Assembly: GCA_902801365.1 (NCBI GenBank)
Contig: CADCHY010000014.1
Location: 1-64,000, forward strand
DNA length: 64,000 nt
Origin: an uncultured Succiniclasticum sp.
Lineage (GTDB): Bacteria > Bacillota > Negativicutes > Acidaminococcales > Acidaminococcaceae
Direction: 5' to 3'
In this document: piece by piece, positions 7,068 through 14,378 of the stretch
Position numbering within the stretch: the stretch's first letter is position 1
Layout of the letters: every line of letters begins with the position of its first letter
The notes under the pieces: generated by a model
Databases searched by the model: none
What the model was told of the DNA's origin: nothing
The model's input: only the letters and a program-made list of their open reading frames with translations
Program-made: the position numbers and the translations under genes

Positions 7068-7307
7068 TCAAAAACCAATACGGGCAGGTAATCCTTGCAT
7101 TGACCTGCCTTGAAAACGCGTACCGACCAAGTACCACGCTTCAATGCCTGGAGGCCCCCAACCCTCGATAGAAGTTTTTCTCCACTGTCCATATACATAT
7201 ATTTCTAAAACATTGCCGCAATGTAATGCACAATAATCGTTATTCTTATCATCAATCACAAAAAATCTGTCTTCACGAGCAATGTAACGTAATCTTCCTT
7301 TAATCAT
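7068..7307 (-). CDS. DUF5348-like small protein
   Basis: A 79-residue protein. The pattern GRLRYIAREDRFFVIDD, then ALHCGNVLEIYVYGQWRKT, then WYLVGT fits the DUF5348 family (a small beta-rich domain with LHCG followed by E, W and WYL positions). Such genes are common in Bacillota conjugative elements, usually near regulators or mobilization genes, with no known activity. The ATG is preceded by AAGGAGG. The C-terminal 20 residues are specific to this copy. Confidence 0.7.
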   Translation of the reverse strand: MIKGRLRYIAREDRFFVIDDKNNDYCALHCGNVLEIYVYGQWRKTSIEGWGPPGIEAWYLVGTRFQGRSMQGLPARIGF

Positions 7308-7327
7308 TTAATTTCCTCCTTAATTAT

Positions 7328-7912
7328 TTATAATTTTGCATCAACTTTTTGCTTCCACAGGAAACGCTGTAAGGTGCTTTTGCTAATTTGTGTCATTTTT
7401 TCCACGTCTTTATAAGAAGCACCATCATTCTTTAATTTTGCAGCCCATTCAAGCTGCTCCGTCGTAAATTTTTTCGGTCGTCCATCCCTGTAACCGGGCT
7501 TACTGCGGGCAACCTCTCTACCGATACGAGTTCTTTCCATAATAAGCTCTCTTTCAAATTCAGCAACCGCAAGCAACGTCTGAAGAAAGAACCGTCCCAT
7601 CGGCGAATCTTCTAAAAGACCAAGGTTAAGGACATGTACCTTGACACCATTAGAAAACAACAGCTTAACAATCTGAATCCCTTCTTCGACCGACCGAGCC
7701 AGCCTGTCAAGTTTGCAGACCATCAGCGTATCACCAGAATCTAATTTATCTAAAAGTTCTTCCAACCGGGGGCGAGCTTCAAGACTCGCACCCGTTCCCT
7801 GTTCAAGAACGACATTTTCACAGCCGTTCGCTCTCAAAGTGACAGTTTGTTCCTCCAACGATGTGCCTGATACTTGGCCCCGTGTTGATACTCTTGCATA
7901 CCCTACAATCAT
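7328..7912 (-). CDS. Serine recombinase (resolvase/invertase type)
   Basis: A 194-residue small serine recombinase. The catalytic domain opens MIVGYARVSTRGQ with nucleophile Ser9. The conserved arginine motif KLDRLAR and the region EFERELIMERTRIG are present, followed by a C-terminal helix-turn-helix (YKDVEKMTQISKSTLQRF). I chose the ATG at 7912 because GGGGGA lies 5 bp upstream and homologues start there. It is 15 bp downstream of the DNA polymerase stop, so the two are probably co-transcribed. It likely resolves element multimers. An invertase role is possible, but no inverted crossover sites were noticed. Confidence 0.92.
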   Translation of the reverse strand: MIVGYARVSTRGQVSGTSLEEQTVTLRANGCENVVLEQGTGASLEARPRLEELLDKLDSGDTLMVCKLDRLARSVEEGIQIVKLLFSNGVKVHVLNLGLLEDSPMGRFFLQTLLAVAEFERELIMERTRIGREVARSKPGYRDGRPKKFTTEQLEWAAKLKNDGASYKDVEKMTQISKSTLQRFLWKQKVDAKL

Positions 7913-7927
7913 ATATTCCCCCAAACT

Positions 7928-10900
7928 TTAAACAGCAATAATGACAGCACCGCATTTGTTCAATAGATCCATAATATATTTTTGGTCCAACATCTGGGAT
8001 TTGCGTTCCTGACGACGGCAGTTCTTCCAATCGTTTTTACCAAACTTTTTTCCCGATTTGTTCAAATCATTGATAAAATTTATTTTTTCATTCAGGCAAC
8101 GATTTTTTTCAGAAAGGTAAGGTATATCCCAAAAACCGAGCCTGTATCCCATAACAAGCGTAATAATGCGGGACCACTCAATATCAAGTATTTTTCTTTT
8201 TCGTTGACCAGATTTTCGTTTTACGGAACGATTTTCCAATAAAACAAAAAACTTATTCCAATCATTTAATGTACGTAAACACCCGGAAGCAGCACAGGCA
8301 ACAGCCGTCTTCTTGTATATTAAGAATTCTTCCACAGTTTCATACGGTTCCGTATCAAAGTTAGCTATTTCATAGGCATTGCCATTCAAAACAGGATTTA
8401 AGCCGACAAATGAATCAACTACAGGTTTCCGCTTTAAATCGAAGTCCATACTGATTTTCCGGTTTTGTTCAGTCACAGTAAAGTCTTTTCTGTTCATGGG
8501 ACGAGAAACGTCCTTGAAATGGGAAAACGCCTTGTTGATACATTCACACCGACCAGTCCGTGATAAAACGGTTTGCGTAAGTGACAGGCGGTCATCATAG
8601 CTATCAGGCGTATATCCAGTTACAAAACTGTTATGGGCGCACACGCCAGCATAAGCCTTCCCTGACACTATCACAGGATTTTCTTTTGCGTTCAGTGCAA
8701 CGTTGCCCCGTGTGGTAAAGTTAAGCAGCTTTTCCTGTGCATGTTTAAGTTGCCACATGGTCGGGTCCCCTGTCAGCGCAAACCGAGCCGTTTCAAACAA
8801 TGTACGGAATCCATATAATCCCAAATTTTTAATAACAGTTTCCGGGGCATTGCTGATGAACCCATCCGTTGTTACGCTATAAACCGCATAACCTAATGAA
8901 GATAACTCGTTTATCGCTGCCAGCAAGCAAGCACGAACCCCTGCGGTAATGATAGAAGCATGCGCAGGGGAGGTCATCGACGAACCGCCGATATTTACCA
9001 TCTGCTGACGGTATGCATCCCACGTTTCCTTCTCAATAATATCCTGTGCTGTTTTTCCATAAAGACTGTTAACGGCAGTCTTCATCAGTATTTCAGGCAA
9101 AGAACCTTCACCGAAAACCTTTTTAGCAAGGTTGCGGTCATTTATAAAATCTTTGACTACAGCCCGAAGAGAATAGGATACGGAATTATCCTTATTAAGC
9201 AAGTATTTACCTTTAACAGCACGGGCGGCAGTTACTTCAGCCCCCAGACAAAGAGCCAAATAAATTTCAGGACCGCAAGCGTACACACCATCGCTGTTTT
9301 CATAGGAACGGGGATAAATCATGTTTCCTTCTACCTTGACCGGAATGCACGGGTACTTCACGCTTTCGGGAAACTTGAATTTGATATTTCCGAAAACTGG
9401 GTCATAAGGGGAACGGAAATCTTCCAGTAACATCCGTTCGTTCCTCCATTCCCTAGCAATCACCTTATCTGACATCCAATCAATATCCATACACAAAGCC
9501 ATACTGGTAGGGTAGGCGTTTCGTAAATCATAATCGTAAGTAAGACCTTCATACCAGCCGATAGTAGTTGAAGCGTTATACCCTCCCTTATAAGATTCCT
9601 GTGCGTAAGACTGTATAAGTTTAGCGTCATCGCTAACCGGGGCAAGGGAAGTATCCTCAATATATCCAGGGCGGTCATGGCAAGCTATCAGACCTTTTTT
9701 AACATTTTTCAGTCCGCGAAACTTCATATTATATCCTTTCTTATCACCTTCCTCTAATCCGAAATACCGTTGTAAAACAGGCACTGAAGCTTTAACAGCA
9801 GCGCCTGATACGGTCAAAGGCATCGCCTTATTGTATCCCCACAGTTCAGACGCATACAGCAATGTAATCAAAGCATCATTGACAGCATATTCCATAAACG
9901 CAACAGGTTGTTCAACCATATAACGACGCATACCGTCTTTACTGTATCCATCCAATAGAGTAAGTTTTTTTACTCCAATAGATGCTCCCAAATTCGCAAG
10001 ACTCTTTTTTTTGGCCGGTGCAAAACACATCGTATCCCTTATCACAATATGGACAGGATAAAAATTCCAGTATCGGAATACGTCAGACGGATAGGTGTAA
10101 TAGCCCAAAATGGATACCAAACCGCCAGACACAGAAGAAACACGACGCAAAACGTCTTTGTCAAAATCGGTGAAACCAAATCCTGTAAGATCAGCAATAC
10201 CGGTATGGAACAGCAAAGTTATAGGTAACGCTTTGTTATTGTAGTCGCTATAATCATTGACATACCCGACATCACCATCAACCTTATGGTTCAGCTTGTG
10301 GCGGGATGTGACACTTTTTAAACTATCAACAAAAGACGTAACATTACAAGTTTCCAATGCGTCATCAAAGGTACGGCAGGAAACATACGTCAATTCCCCA
10401 GACTTATCATCCAAACAAGGCACTATCCAACGCCGTGTATCACGGCGCAGAAATCCCTTGTTTTTCAAAGAACTGTACGGAAGGTAATAAAACTGATAAA
10501 AACTGGTAAGCCATGACAGTGCAAGACCCAAAGGTAATCTGTCACCGTGTAAAGAAAAGAAAACAACCTGATGCACTACGGAAGTGTTGAAATCAGAAAA
10601 CGCAAACTGCCATGATAAAATTTTACGACCATCGGAATCGTACACAAATTCTGTGTCTATAGCGATAACCAAACGGGAATCTTCTTCTTTCATTCTGGCA
10701 ACGGTAGGTATATCACCTAATGACCTCACAACGTTTTCAGGTAAGTGGGGGTCAATATCTACTATGGGACACCCATAGTCATTCCCGACCCCCAAGTCTT
10801 CGGGAGTGTTCAAAACCGCTTGGTTGCTGGGTTTGTCAATTTGCATTAACCTTTCTTTTTTTTCAGTAACAGTAGTGTTACTGAAAAACTCTTTGTGGTT

Positions 10901-11092
10901 AACGATACTATTTCCCCCTGATAACGGGTTGTGCACATCCCGTATAAATGCACCGAACTTTGTAACATGATACCCGTTTCCCTGGCTTGTTTTTATAGGA
11001 AGATATGTCCAGCCTGCATTAACAAGACGAACTGATATATCCTGAAAGTTTTCATTCAGCGACGTATCCGCCTTAAAATTTACACCGTCCAT
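7928..11092 (-). CDS. Family B DNA polymerase, pipolin/protein-primed type
   Basis: A 1054-residue replicative polymerase. From the chosen start, Exo I is AIDTEF (Asp146, Glu148). Exo III is YAVND (Tyr402, Asp406). Motif A is DLRNAYPTSM (Asp522). Motif B is KTAVNSLYG (Lys671). Motif C is VTTDGF (Asp743), where the usual first Asp of DTD is Thr. A DFDLKRKP element lies near the C-terminus, as in phage and plasmid PolBs. The ATG at 11092 is preceded by AAAGGAGG; an in-frame codon 33 bp earlier lacks such a site. About 140 N-terminal residues before Exo I are unassigned. Whether priming is by a terminal protein or by the enzyme itself cannot be told without structural alignment. No separate terminal-protein gene was recognised. 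Confidence 0.88.
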   Translation of the reverse strand: MDGVNFKADTSLNENFQDISVRLVNAGWTYLPIKTSQGNGYHVTKFGAFIRDVHNPLSGGNSIVNHKEFFSNTTVTEKKERLMQIDKPSNQAVLNTPEDLGVGNDYGCPIVDIDPHLPENVVRSLGDIPTVARMKEEDSRLVIAIDTEFVYDSDGRKILSWQFAFSDFNTSVVHQVVFFSLHGDRLPLGLALSWLTSFYQFYYLPYSSLKNKGFLRRDTRRWIVPCLDDKSGELTYVSCRTFDDALETCNVTSFVDSLKSVTSRHKLNHKVDGDVGYVNDYSDYNNKALPITLLFHTGIADLTGFGFTDFDKDVLRRVSSVSGGLVSILGYYTYPSDVFRYWNFYPVHIVIRDTMCFAPAKKKSLANLGASIGVKKLTLLDGYSKDGMRRYMVEQPVAFMEYAVNDALITLLYASELWGYNKAMPLTVSGAAVKASVPVLQRYFGLEEGDKKGYNMKFRGLKNVKKGLIACHDRPGYIEDTSLAPVSDDAKLIQSYAQESYKGGYNASTTIGWYEGLTYDYDLRNAYPTSMALCMDIDWMSDKVIAREWRNERMLLEDFRSPYDPVFGNIKFKFPESVKYPCIPVKVEGNMIYPRSYENSDGVYACGPEIYLALCLGAEVTAARAVKGKYLLNKDNSVSYSLRAVVKDFINDRNLAKKVFGEGSLPEILMKTAVNSLYGKTAQDIIEKETWDAYRQQMVNIGGSSMTSPAHASIITAGVRACLLAAINELSSLGYAVYSVTTDGFISNAPETVIKNLGLYGFRTLFETARFALTGDPTMWQLKHAQEKLLNFTTRGNVALNAKENPVIVSGKAYAGVCAHNSFVTGYTPDSYDDRLSLTQTVLSRTGRCECINKAFSHFKDVSRPMNRKDFTVTEQNRKISMDFDLKRKPVVDSFVGLNPVLNGNAYEIANFDTEPYETVEEFLIYKKTAVACAASGCLRTLNDWNKFFVLLENRSVKRKSGQRKRKILDIEWSRIITLVMGYRLGFWDIPYLSEKNRCLNEKINFINDLNKSGKKFGKNDWKNCRRQERKSQMLDQKYIMDLLNKCGAVIIAV

Positions 11093-11108
11093 AAACCTCC
11101 TTTCCGCC

Positions 11109-11148
11109 TTTACACTTGACAACACATTATCAACGTGTTACAAATGCA
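11109..11148 (-). promoter_or_regulatory. Dyad upstream of the polymerase gene
   Basis: Just upstream of the polymerase ribosome binding site is a dyad built from AACAC and GTGTT with outer TTG/CAA. A close relative of its half (AACGTGTAAC) recurs 40 bp away at 11172-11181. It may be an operator or part of an origin for the polymerase-bearing element. Confidence 0.3.
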
Positions 11149-11190
11149 ATAGGACAGCTTACCCGTTCCCCAACGTGTAACTTGTTCCTT

Positions 11191-11225
11191 AACCGTCCTG
11201 CGGTCGCCAAACTAACAGGACGGTT
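11191..11225 (-). terminator. Hairpin at the end of the integrase gene
   Basis: AACCGTCCTG (11191-11200) pairs perfectly with CAGGACGGTT (11216-11225), and the integrase stop codon overlaps the right arm. There is no long U tract on either strand, so it may be a weak terminator or an RNA-stabilising end. Confidence 0.5.
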
Positions 11226-12429
11226 ATTTATTTTCATCATCATCCAGCATTGCACCCAACGCTGCGGGTACTTCCGATTCCATCTCATCCAGTACGTGGG
11301 CATAGACCCGCATGCTGAAGCCGACGTTCGTGTGCCCAACATATTTAGACACTGTTTTAATGTTAATACCGGCCCGGATTGCTAATGTAACGAAAGTGTG
11401 ACGCATGCAGTGCAGGGTAAACCTGTTAGATACATCTGCTGCCTTGCATAATGATTTCCATTGCCTAGACCGGAAATTATTAACATCTATCGGACTGCCC
11501 CAAATTGAAGTGAATACCAAGTCATCTTTGTTCGTAAACTTATCTCCCAGTGAGGTTGCGTATTCTTCCTGCCGTTTCTTTAAAGCCTTAAGCAAATCTA
11601 TCATTTTTTTCTCAACTGCTATCGTTCTGGTTGAAGCAGATGTTTTTGTTGCACCAAGTTCAAATTTGCCTTCCTTGCTATGTGTCCCTAAACTAGCATT
11701 GATTTTTATCTTAAATTTCTTATCATCAATACATTGCCAGCGAAGCCCAAACACTTCCCCTGGACGCATCCCTGTCCTCAAAGCAAGTTCTATAGCTACG
11801 GCTATCTCATCAGAAAAGTATTTTTGACCTTCATCTTGTGATTCGTATGGCTTGTAATAATCTTTCTGCTTGGCTACAGCGATAAATTGTCGTGCCTGTT
11901 CCTCCGTAAGGACCACTTTTTCCTGCCGTTCCTCCCGCGGCGGTTTTGTGGCTTTTACCACATTTTTTGATGCGTATCCTGCGTCATAAGCAGCACCTAT
12001 AGCTGATATCAGCATCGACCTTAAACTACGTACTGTTGTTGTTGAAAGAGGATTTTTCTTATCTTTCCGTCTTTTTGAACCTCGGAGCATCGCCGAAAAC
12101 AAAGCTTGGAAATCTGCTGTATCAAGTTCATCCATTGCTTTTTCACGCAATGTTTCTGGAAGATATTTCATTAAATTTCTGTAATTACTTAAAGTTCTGG
12201 GTTTAACGACCGGCTCAACATAATTATTCAACCAAATTTGGATCCAGTCCCCAAAGGTTTTGATTACTGCCAGATTCTTATCCAATGCATAAATCCTATC
12301 CAGCAATGCGTCCTGCGTTTTTGCTGAAATCATCCGCCGCTTACGTTTACCATCTGGTGTAGTAACAAAATATTGGTAGCACCATCCGTTACTTTTGCTT
12401 AAAAACATACTTCCCTTTTTTACTTTCAT
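11224..12429 (-). CDS. int: Tyrosine integrase
   Basis: A 401-residue phage-type integrase. The N-terminal arm-binding segment (about 1-60) is followed by a SAM-like core-binding domain (about 60-160) and the catalytic domain, with Arg222 (TGMRPGEV), Lys262, His340 and Arg343 (LHCMRHTF), His366 (YVGHTN) and nucleophile Tyr376 (RVYAHVL). All catalytic residues are intact. It reads away from the nearby attachment fragment at 12911-12949, with the excisionase-like gene between them. This is the standard int-xis-att arrangement. It should recombine the tmRNA/tRNA 3' end. Confidence 0.95.
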   Translation of the reverse strand: MKVKKGSMFLSKSNGWCYQYFVTTPDGKRKRRMISAKTQDALLDRIYALDKNLAVIKTFGDWIQIWLNNYVEPVVKPRTLSNYRNLMKYLPETLREKAMDELDTADFQALFSAMLRGSKRRKDKKNPLSTTTVRSLRSMLISAIGAAYDAGYASKNVVKATKPPREERQEKVVLTEEQARQFIAVAKQKDYYKPYESQDEGQKYFSDEIAVAIELALRTGMRPGEVFGLRWQCIDDKKFKIKINASLGTHSKEGKFELGATKTSASTRTIAVEKKMIDLLKALKKRQEEYATSLGDKFTNKDDLVFTSIWGSPIDVNNFRSRQWKSLCKAADVSNRFTLHCMRHTFVTLAIRAGINIKTVSKYVGHTNVGFSMRVYAHVLDEMESEVPAALGAMLDDDENK

Positions 12430-12441
12430 GTGGAATCCTTC

Positions 12442-12627
12442 TTATCCGACGTTGAAATTGGGATTGTTTAAAAATTCATTCACAAAAGAGGACAGGATTA
12501 AATACCTGTCACCAAAGCGCTTTGCGGGGATTTTGCCTTTTCTTACATAATTGTATATGGTAGTTTTAGCGATGGTTTTCCCTGCCAGTACATAAAATTC
12601 ATCAACAGTATAAAAGTTTTTATCCAT
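12442..12627 (-). CDS. Excisionase-like helix-turn-helix protein
   Basis: A 61-residue DNA-binding protein. It starts at MDKNFYTVDE behind AAAGGAGG. The winged-helix excisionase signature is visible: an N-terminal YTVDEFYVLAG, then TTIYNYVRKGKIPAKRFGDRYLI. It ends 12 bp before the integrase start, so the pair is an operon. It likely directs excision. A plain transcription regulator of the MerR-like helix-turn-helix type is the alternative. Confidence 0.85.
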   Translation of the reverse strand: MDKNFYTVDEFYVLAGKTIAKTTIYNYVRKGKIPAKRFGDRYLILSSFVNEFLNNPNFNVG

Positions 12628-12782
12628 ATTGTTCGCCTCCTTTTTATAGAACCCAAAAAACCAAACTAATAAAAATATAATTGCTGAAAACACTTGCGTT
12701 ATATATATTATAAATAGCACAAGTGCCCTTTGTCAAGTAGGTGCTCTTAAAAATCTACGCTTTTTATAATTGCTAAAAATAA

Positions 12783-12828
12783 ACATAGCACCCCCATAGC
12801 AGTTTTACCTGAAATAGGGGTACTATGT
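12783..12828. repeat. Inverted repeat in the attachment region
   Basis: ACATAGCACCCC (12783-12794) and GGGGTACTATGT (12817-12828) pair with one mismatch. The whole stretch 12628-12910 is AT-rich and has no gene. The repeat could be an integrase arm site or, on the minus strand where T-rich sequence follows, a terminator isolating the element. Confidence 0.45.
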
Positions 12829-12910
12829 GCTTTACAGAAACTATATATTGTGTTTTAGATGGTGAAAATATACAATTAGTAGTATGAAGAATTGCTAATT
12901 CCCTATGGCA

Positions 12911-12949
12911 TTCAAGAGGTCAGGGGTTCGATCCCCCTCGTCTCCACCA
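12911..12949 (+). other. attR: 3' end of a tmRNA or tRNA gene
   Basis: The sequence has a complete T arm (AGGGG-TTCGATC-CCCCT, 12922-12938), the 3' half of an acceptor stem CGTCTCC (12939-12945), discriminator A and an encoded CCA. No 5' half exists upstream, because the integrase operon is there. The end CGTCTCCACCA is the same as the Bacillus tmRNA end as I remember it, so ssrA is the favoured origin; a tRNA is possible. Integration into the 3' end of such a gene leaves this fragment at the far side of the element. Confidence 0.75.
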
Positions 12950-12956
12950 AATGAAA

Positions 12957-13001
12957 AGCCAACAGTCATACGGGTTTCAGGACCTGTGTGGCTGTTTTTT
13001 T
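12957..13001 (+). terminator. Terminator of the interrupted tmRNA/tRNA gene
   Basis: AGCCAACAG (12957-12965) pairs with CTGTGTGGCT (about 12984-12993, one bulged G). A run of seven T follows. It probably terminated the original tmRNA/tRNA transcript. Confidence 0.6.
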
Positions 13002-13118
13002 ATTGTCCGGTTTTAAAATGGACAGTAAATAGACAGTTATGGTTTCTCCCTTCATTTTTGATTTTGCAGATGTTATGTAGAAAGTGAAGACGCAGCAATC
13101 ATGCGGGGTTTCACAGTT

Positions 13119-13313
13119 ATTTCTACGTTTCTACCTTTTTTCGGAAAGACAGCGGAAACATAGAAATAATTTAAACACGCACGTACGTATTTGTTCTGCG
13201 TTTATTATGTATTCTTTTCAGGTAGAAAGGTAGAAACGTAGAAATTATGAATACAACCCGCATGGTTATCATACTTTTGATTTCTACCTTTTTTCTACCT
13301 TTTCTACGTTTCG
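13119..13313. repeat. Cluster of direct and inverted TTTCTACC/GGTAGAAA repeats
   Basis: Units of TTTCTACC or TTTCTACG occur at about 13119-13136 (two), inverted at 13221-13245 (three), and again in the first orientation at 13280-13313 (three). Spacing and alternating orientation suggest iteron-like binding sites or the remnant of a replication origin. The rest of 13002-13496 shows no gene. A strong -10 (TATACT) lies near 13434, upstream of the NifH-like gene. Confidence 0.6.
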
Positions 13314-13496
13314 TCAAATTTCAGGCTGCAGGCAATTTGCCACTGCAGGATGGTGTGGCTTTCTTGTAATTTGAAAATCGTATTTTTTGTACAAAAAACC
13401 AGCGTAAACATAGCGTATGGAACAGGATATGATATACTATAAATTATAAGATAGTTTTTTGATTAATGGTTAATAATATGGAAAGGAACCGGGTCT

Positions 13497-14321
13497 ATGT
13501 TTAAAATCGCATTTTACGGAAAGGGCGGTATCGGAAAATCAACGACGGCATCCAATGTTTCTGCTGCGTTAAGCGAGACAGGAGTGAAGGTGTGCCAGAT
13601 TGGCTGCGATCCGAAAAACGATTCCACCCGCCTGGTGCTGGGCGGAATCTGCAAAAGAACCGTTCTGGATGCGGTAAGAAGCTCGGATGATGGCAGCGTT
13701 ACCCTGGAAGAAGTCGTACATTATGGCTATAATCATATAAAGTGTATCGAAGCCGGTGGTCCGGAACCCGGTGTCGGTTGTGCCGGCAGAGGTATTATCG
13801 TTGCACTGGAGCGTTTAAATGCATTACATGCAAATGAAGACGATGAACTGATTTTGTACGATGTATTGGGAGATGTGGTCTGCGGCGGTTTTGCGGTGCC
13901 AATCCGGGAGGGATACGCTGAAGTTATTTATATTGTGACTTCCGGAGAGATGATGTCGCTGTACGCTGCAAATAACATTGCAAAAGGCATAAAACGGTTT
14001 GCGCAACGTGGAAAAGTGCGTCTGGGCGGACTGATTGGCAACAGCCGGAATACCCCAAAGGAAAAAGAACTGCTGGAAGCGTTTGCAAAGAAACTGAATA
14101 CCAGGCTGATTGCGTTTATTCCCCGGGACCAGATAGTACAGAAAGCAGAAATCCGGCGGCAAACTGTAATTCAGTATGCGCCGGATTCCTGTCAGGCACA
14201 GGTATACCGTGAGTTGGCAAAAAATATTCTTGATAATAAGGAACTGTCAATTCCCACGACCATGACGTTTGAAGAACTGGAAGCATTTATGGCGGAGATG
14301 GGTGTGGAAGATAATAAATAA
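13497..14321 (+). CDS. NifH-like P-loop ATPase (nitrogenase iron-protein homologue)
   Basis: A 274-residue protein of the NifH/BchL superfamily. Walker A is [11 protein letters not shown] (residues 7-17), [10 protein letters not shown] is at 35-44, and the two cluster-ligand cysteines are Cys95 (GVGCAGRG) and Cys129 (DVVCGGF). A homodimer should hold one 4Fe-4S cluster and pass electrons with ATP hydrolysis. No NifD/K-like partner, FeMo-cofactor gene or molybdenum transporter lies nearby, so it is unlikely to act in nitrogen fixation by itself. Relatives outside nitrogen fixation reduce tetrapyrroles or sulfur compounds, or have no known role. The next gene converges on it. Confidence 0.88.
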   Translation: MFKIAFYGKGGIGKSTTASNVSAALSETGVKVCQIGCDPKNDSTRLVLGGICKRTVLDAVRSSDDGSVTLEEVVHYGYNHIKCIEAGGPEPGVGCAGRGIIVALERLNALHANEDDELILYDVLGDVVCGGFAVPIREGYAEVIYIVTSGEMMSLYAANNIAKGIKRFAQRGKVRLGGLIGNSRNTPKEKELLEAFAKKLNTRLIAFIPRDQIVQKAEIRRQTVIQYAPDSCQAQVYRELAKNILDNKELSIPTTMTFEELEAFMAEMGVEDNK

Positions 14322-14378
14322 AGTAATTCTAACTTAATATTTCCTGAAAAAACGTATCTGCGTTATCGCAAACATCGC

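Larger units (their letters stand above)
3002..12949. mobile_element. Integrated mobilizable element with a family B DNA polymerase (pipolin-like)
   Basis: The interval holds a relaxase with an oriT-like region, a serine resolvase, a large family B DNA polymerase, a tyrosine integrase and an excisionase-like protein. It ends at a 39-bp fragment of the 3' end of a tmRNA or tRNA gene (12911-12949). Apart from the relaxase, every gene reads leftward. Pipolins (elements with primer-independent PolB) are known to combine PolB with tyrosine recombinases and tRNA/tmRNA target sites, and some Bacillota forms are mobilizable plasmids. The left boundary given is only the first gene that looks foreign. 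No attL was found, so the real element may begin further left, beyond the window. Confidence 0.7.

Noticed and set aside
7713-7931. Plus-strand 72-codon frame opposite the resolvase
   Set aside because: The resolvase has all serine recombinase motifs and a ribosome site; the opposite frame has none.
11130-11342. 70-codon minus-strand frame overlapping the integrase end
   Set aside because: It is an out-of-frame shadow of the integrase C-terminus and the terminator hairpin.
12590-12949. A complete tmRNA gene ending at 12949
   Set aside because: The 5' part that should lie 300-350 bases upstream is replaced by the excisionase-like gene and AT-rich sequence; only the 3' 39 bases match.
13497-14321. 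The NifH-like gene as ParA-type partition protein of the neighbouring element
   Set aside because: It has both 4Fe-4S ligand cysteines and the NifH GCDPK motif, which ParA proteins lack.
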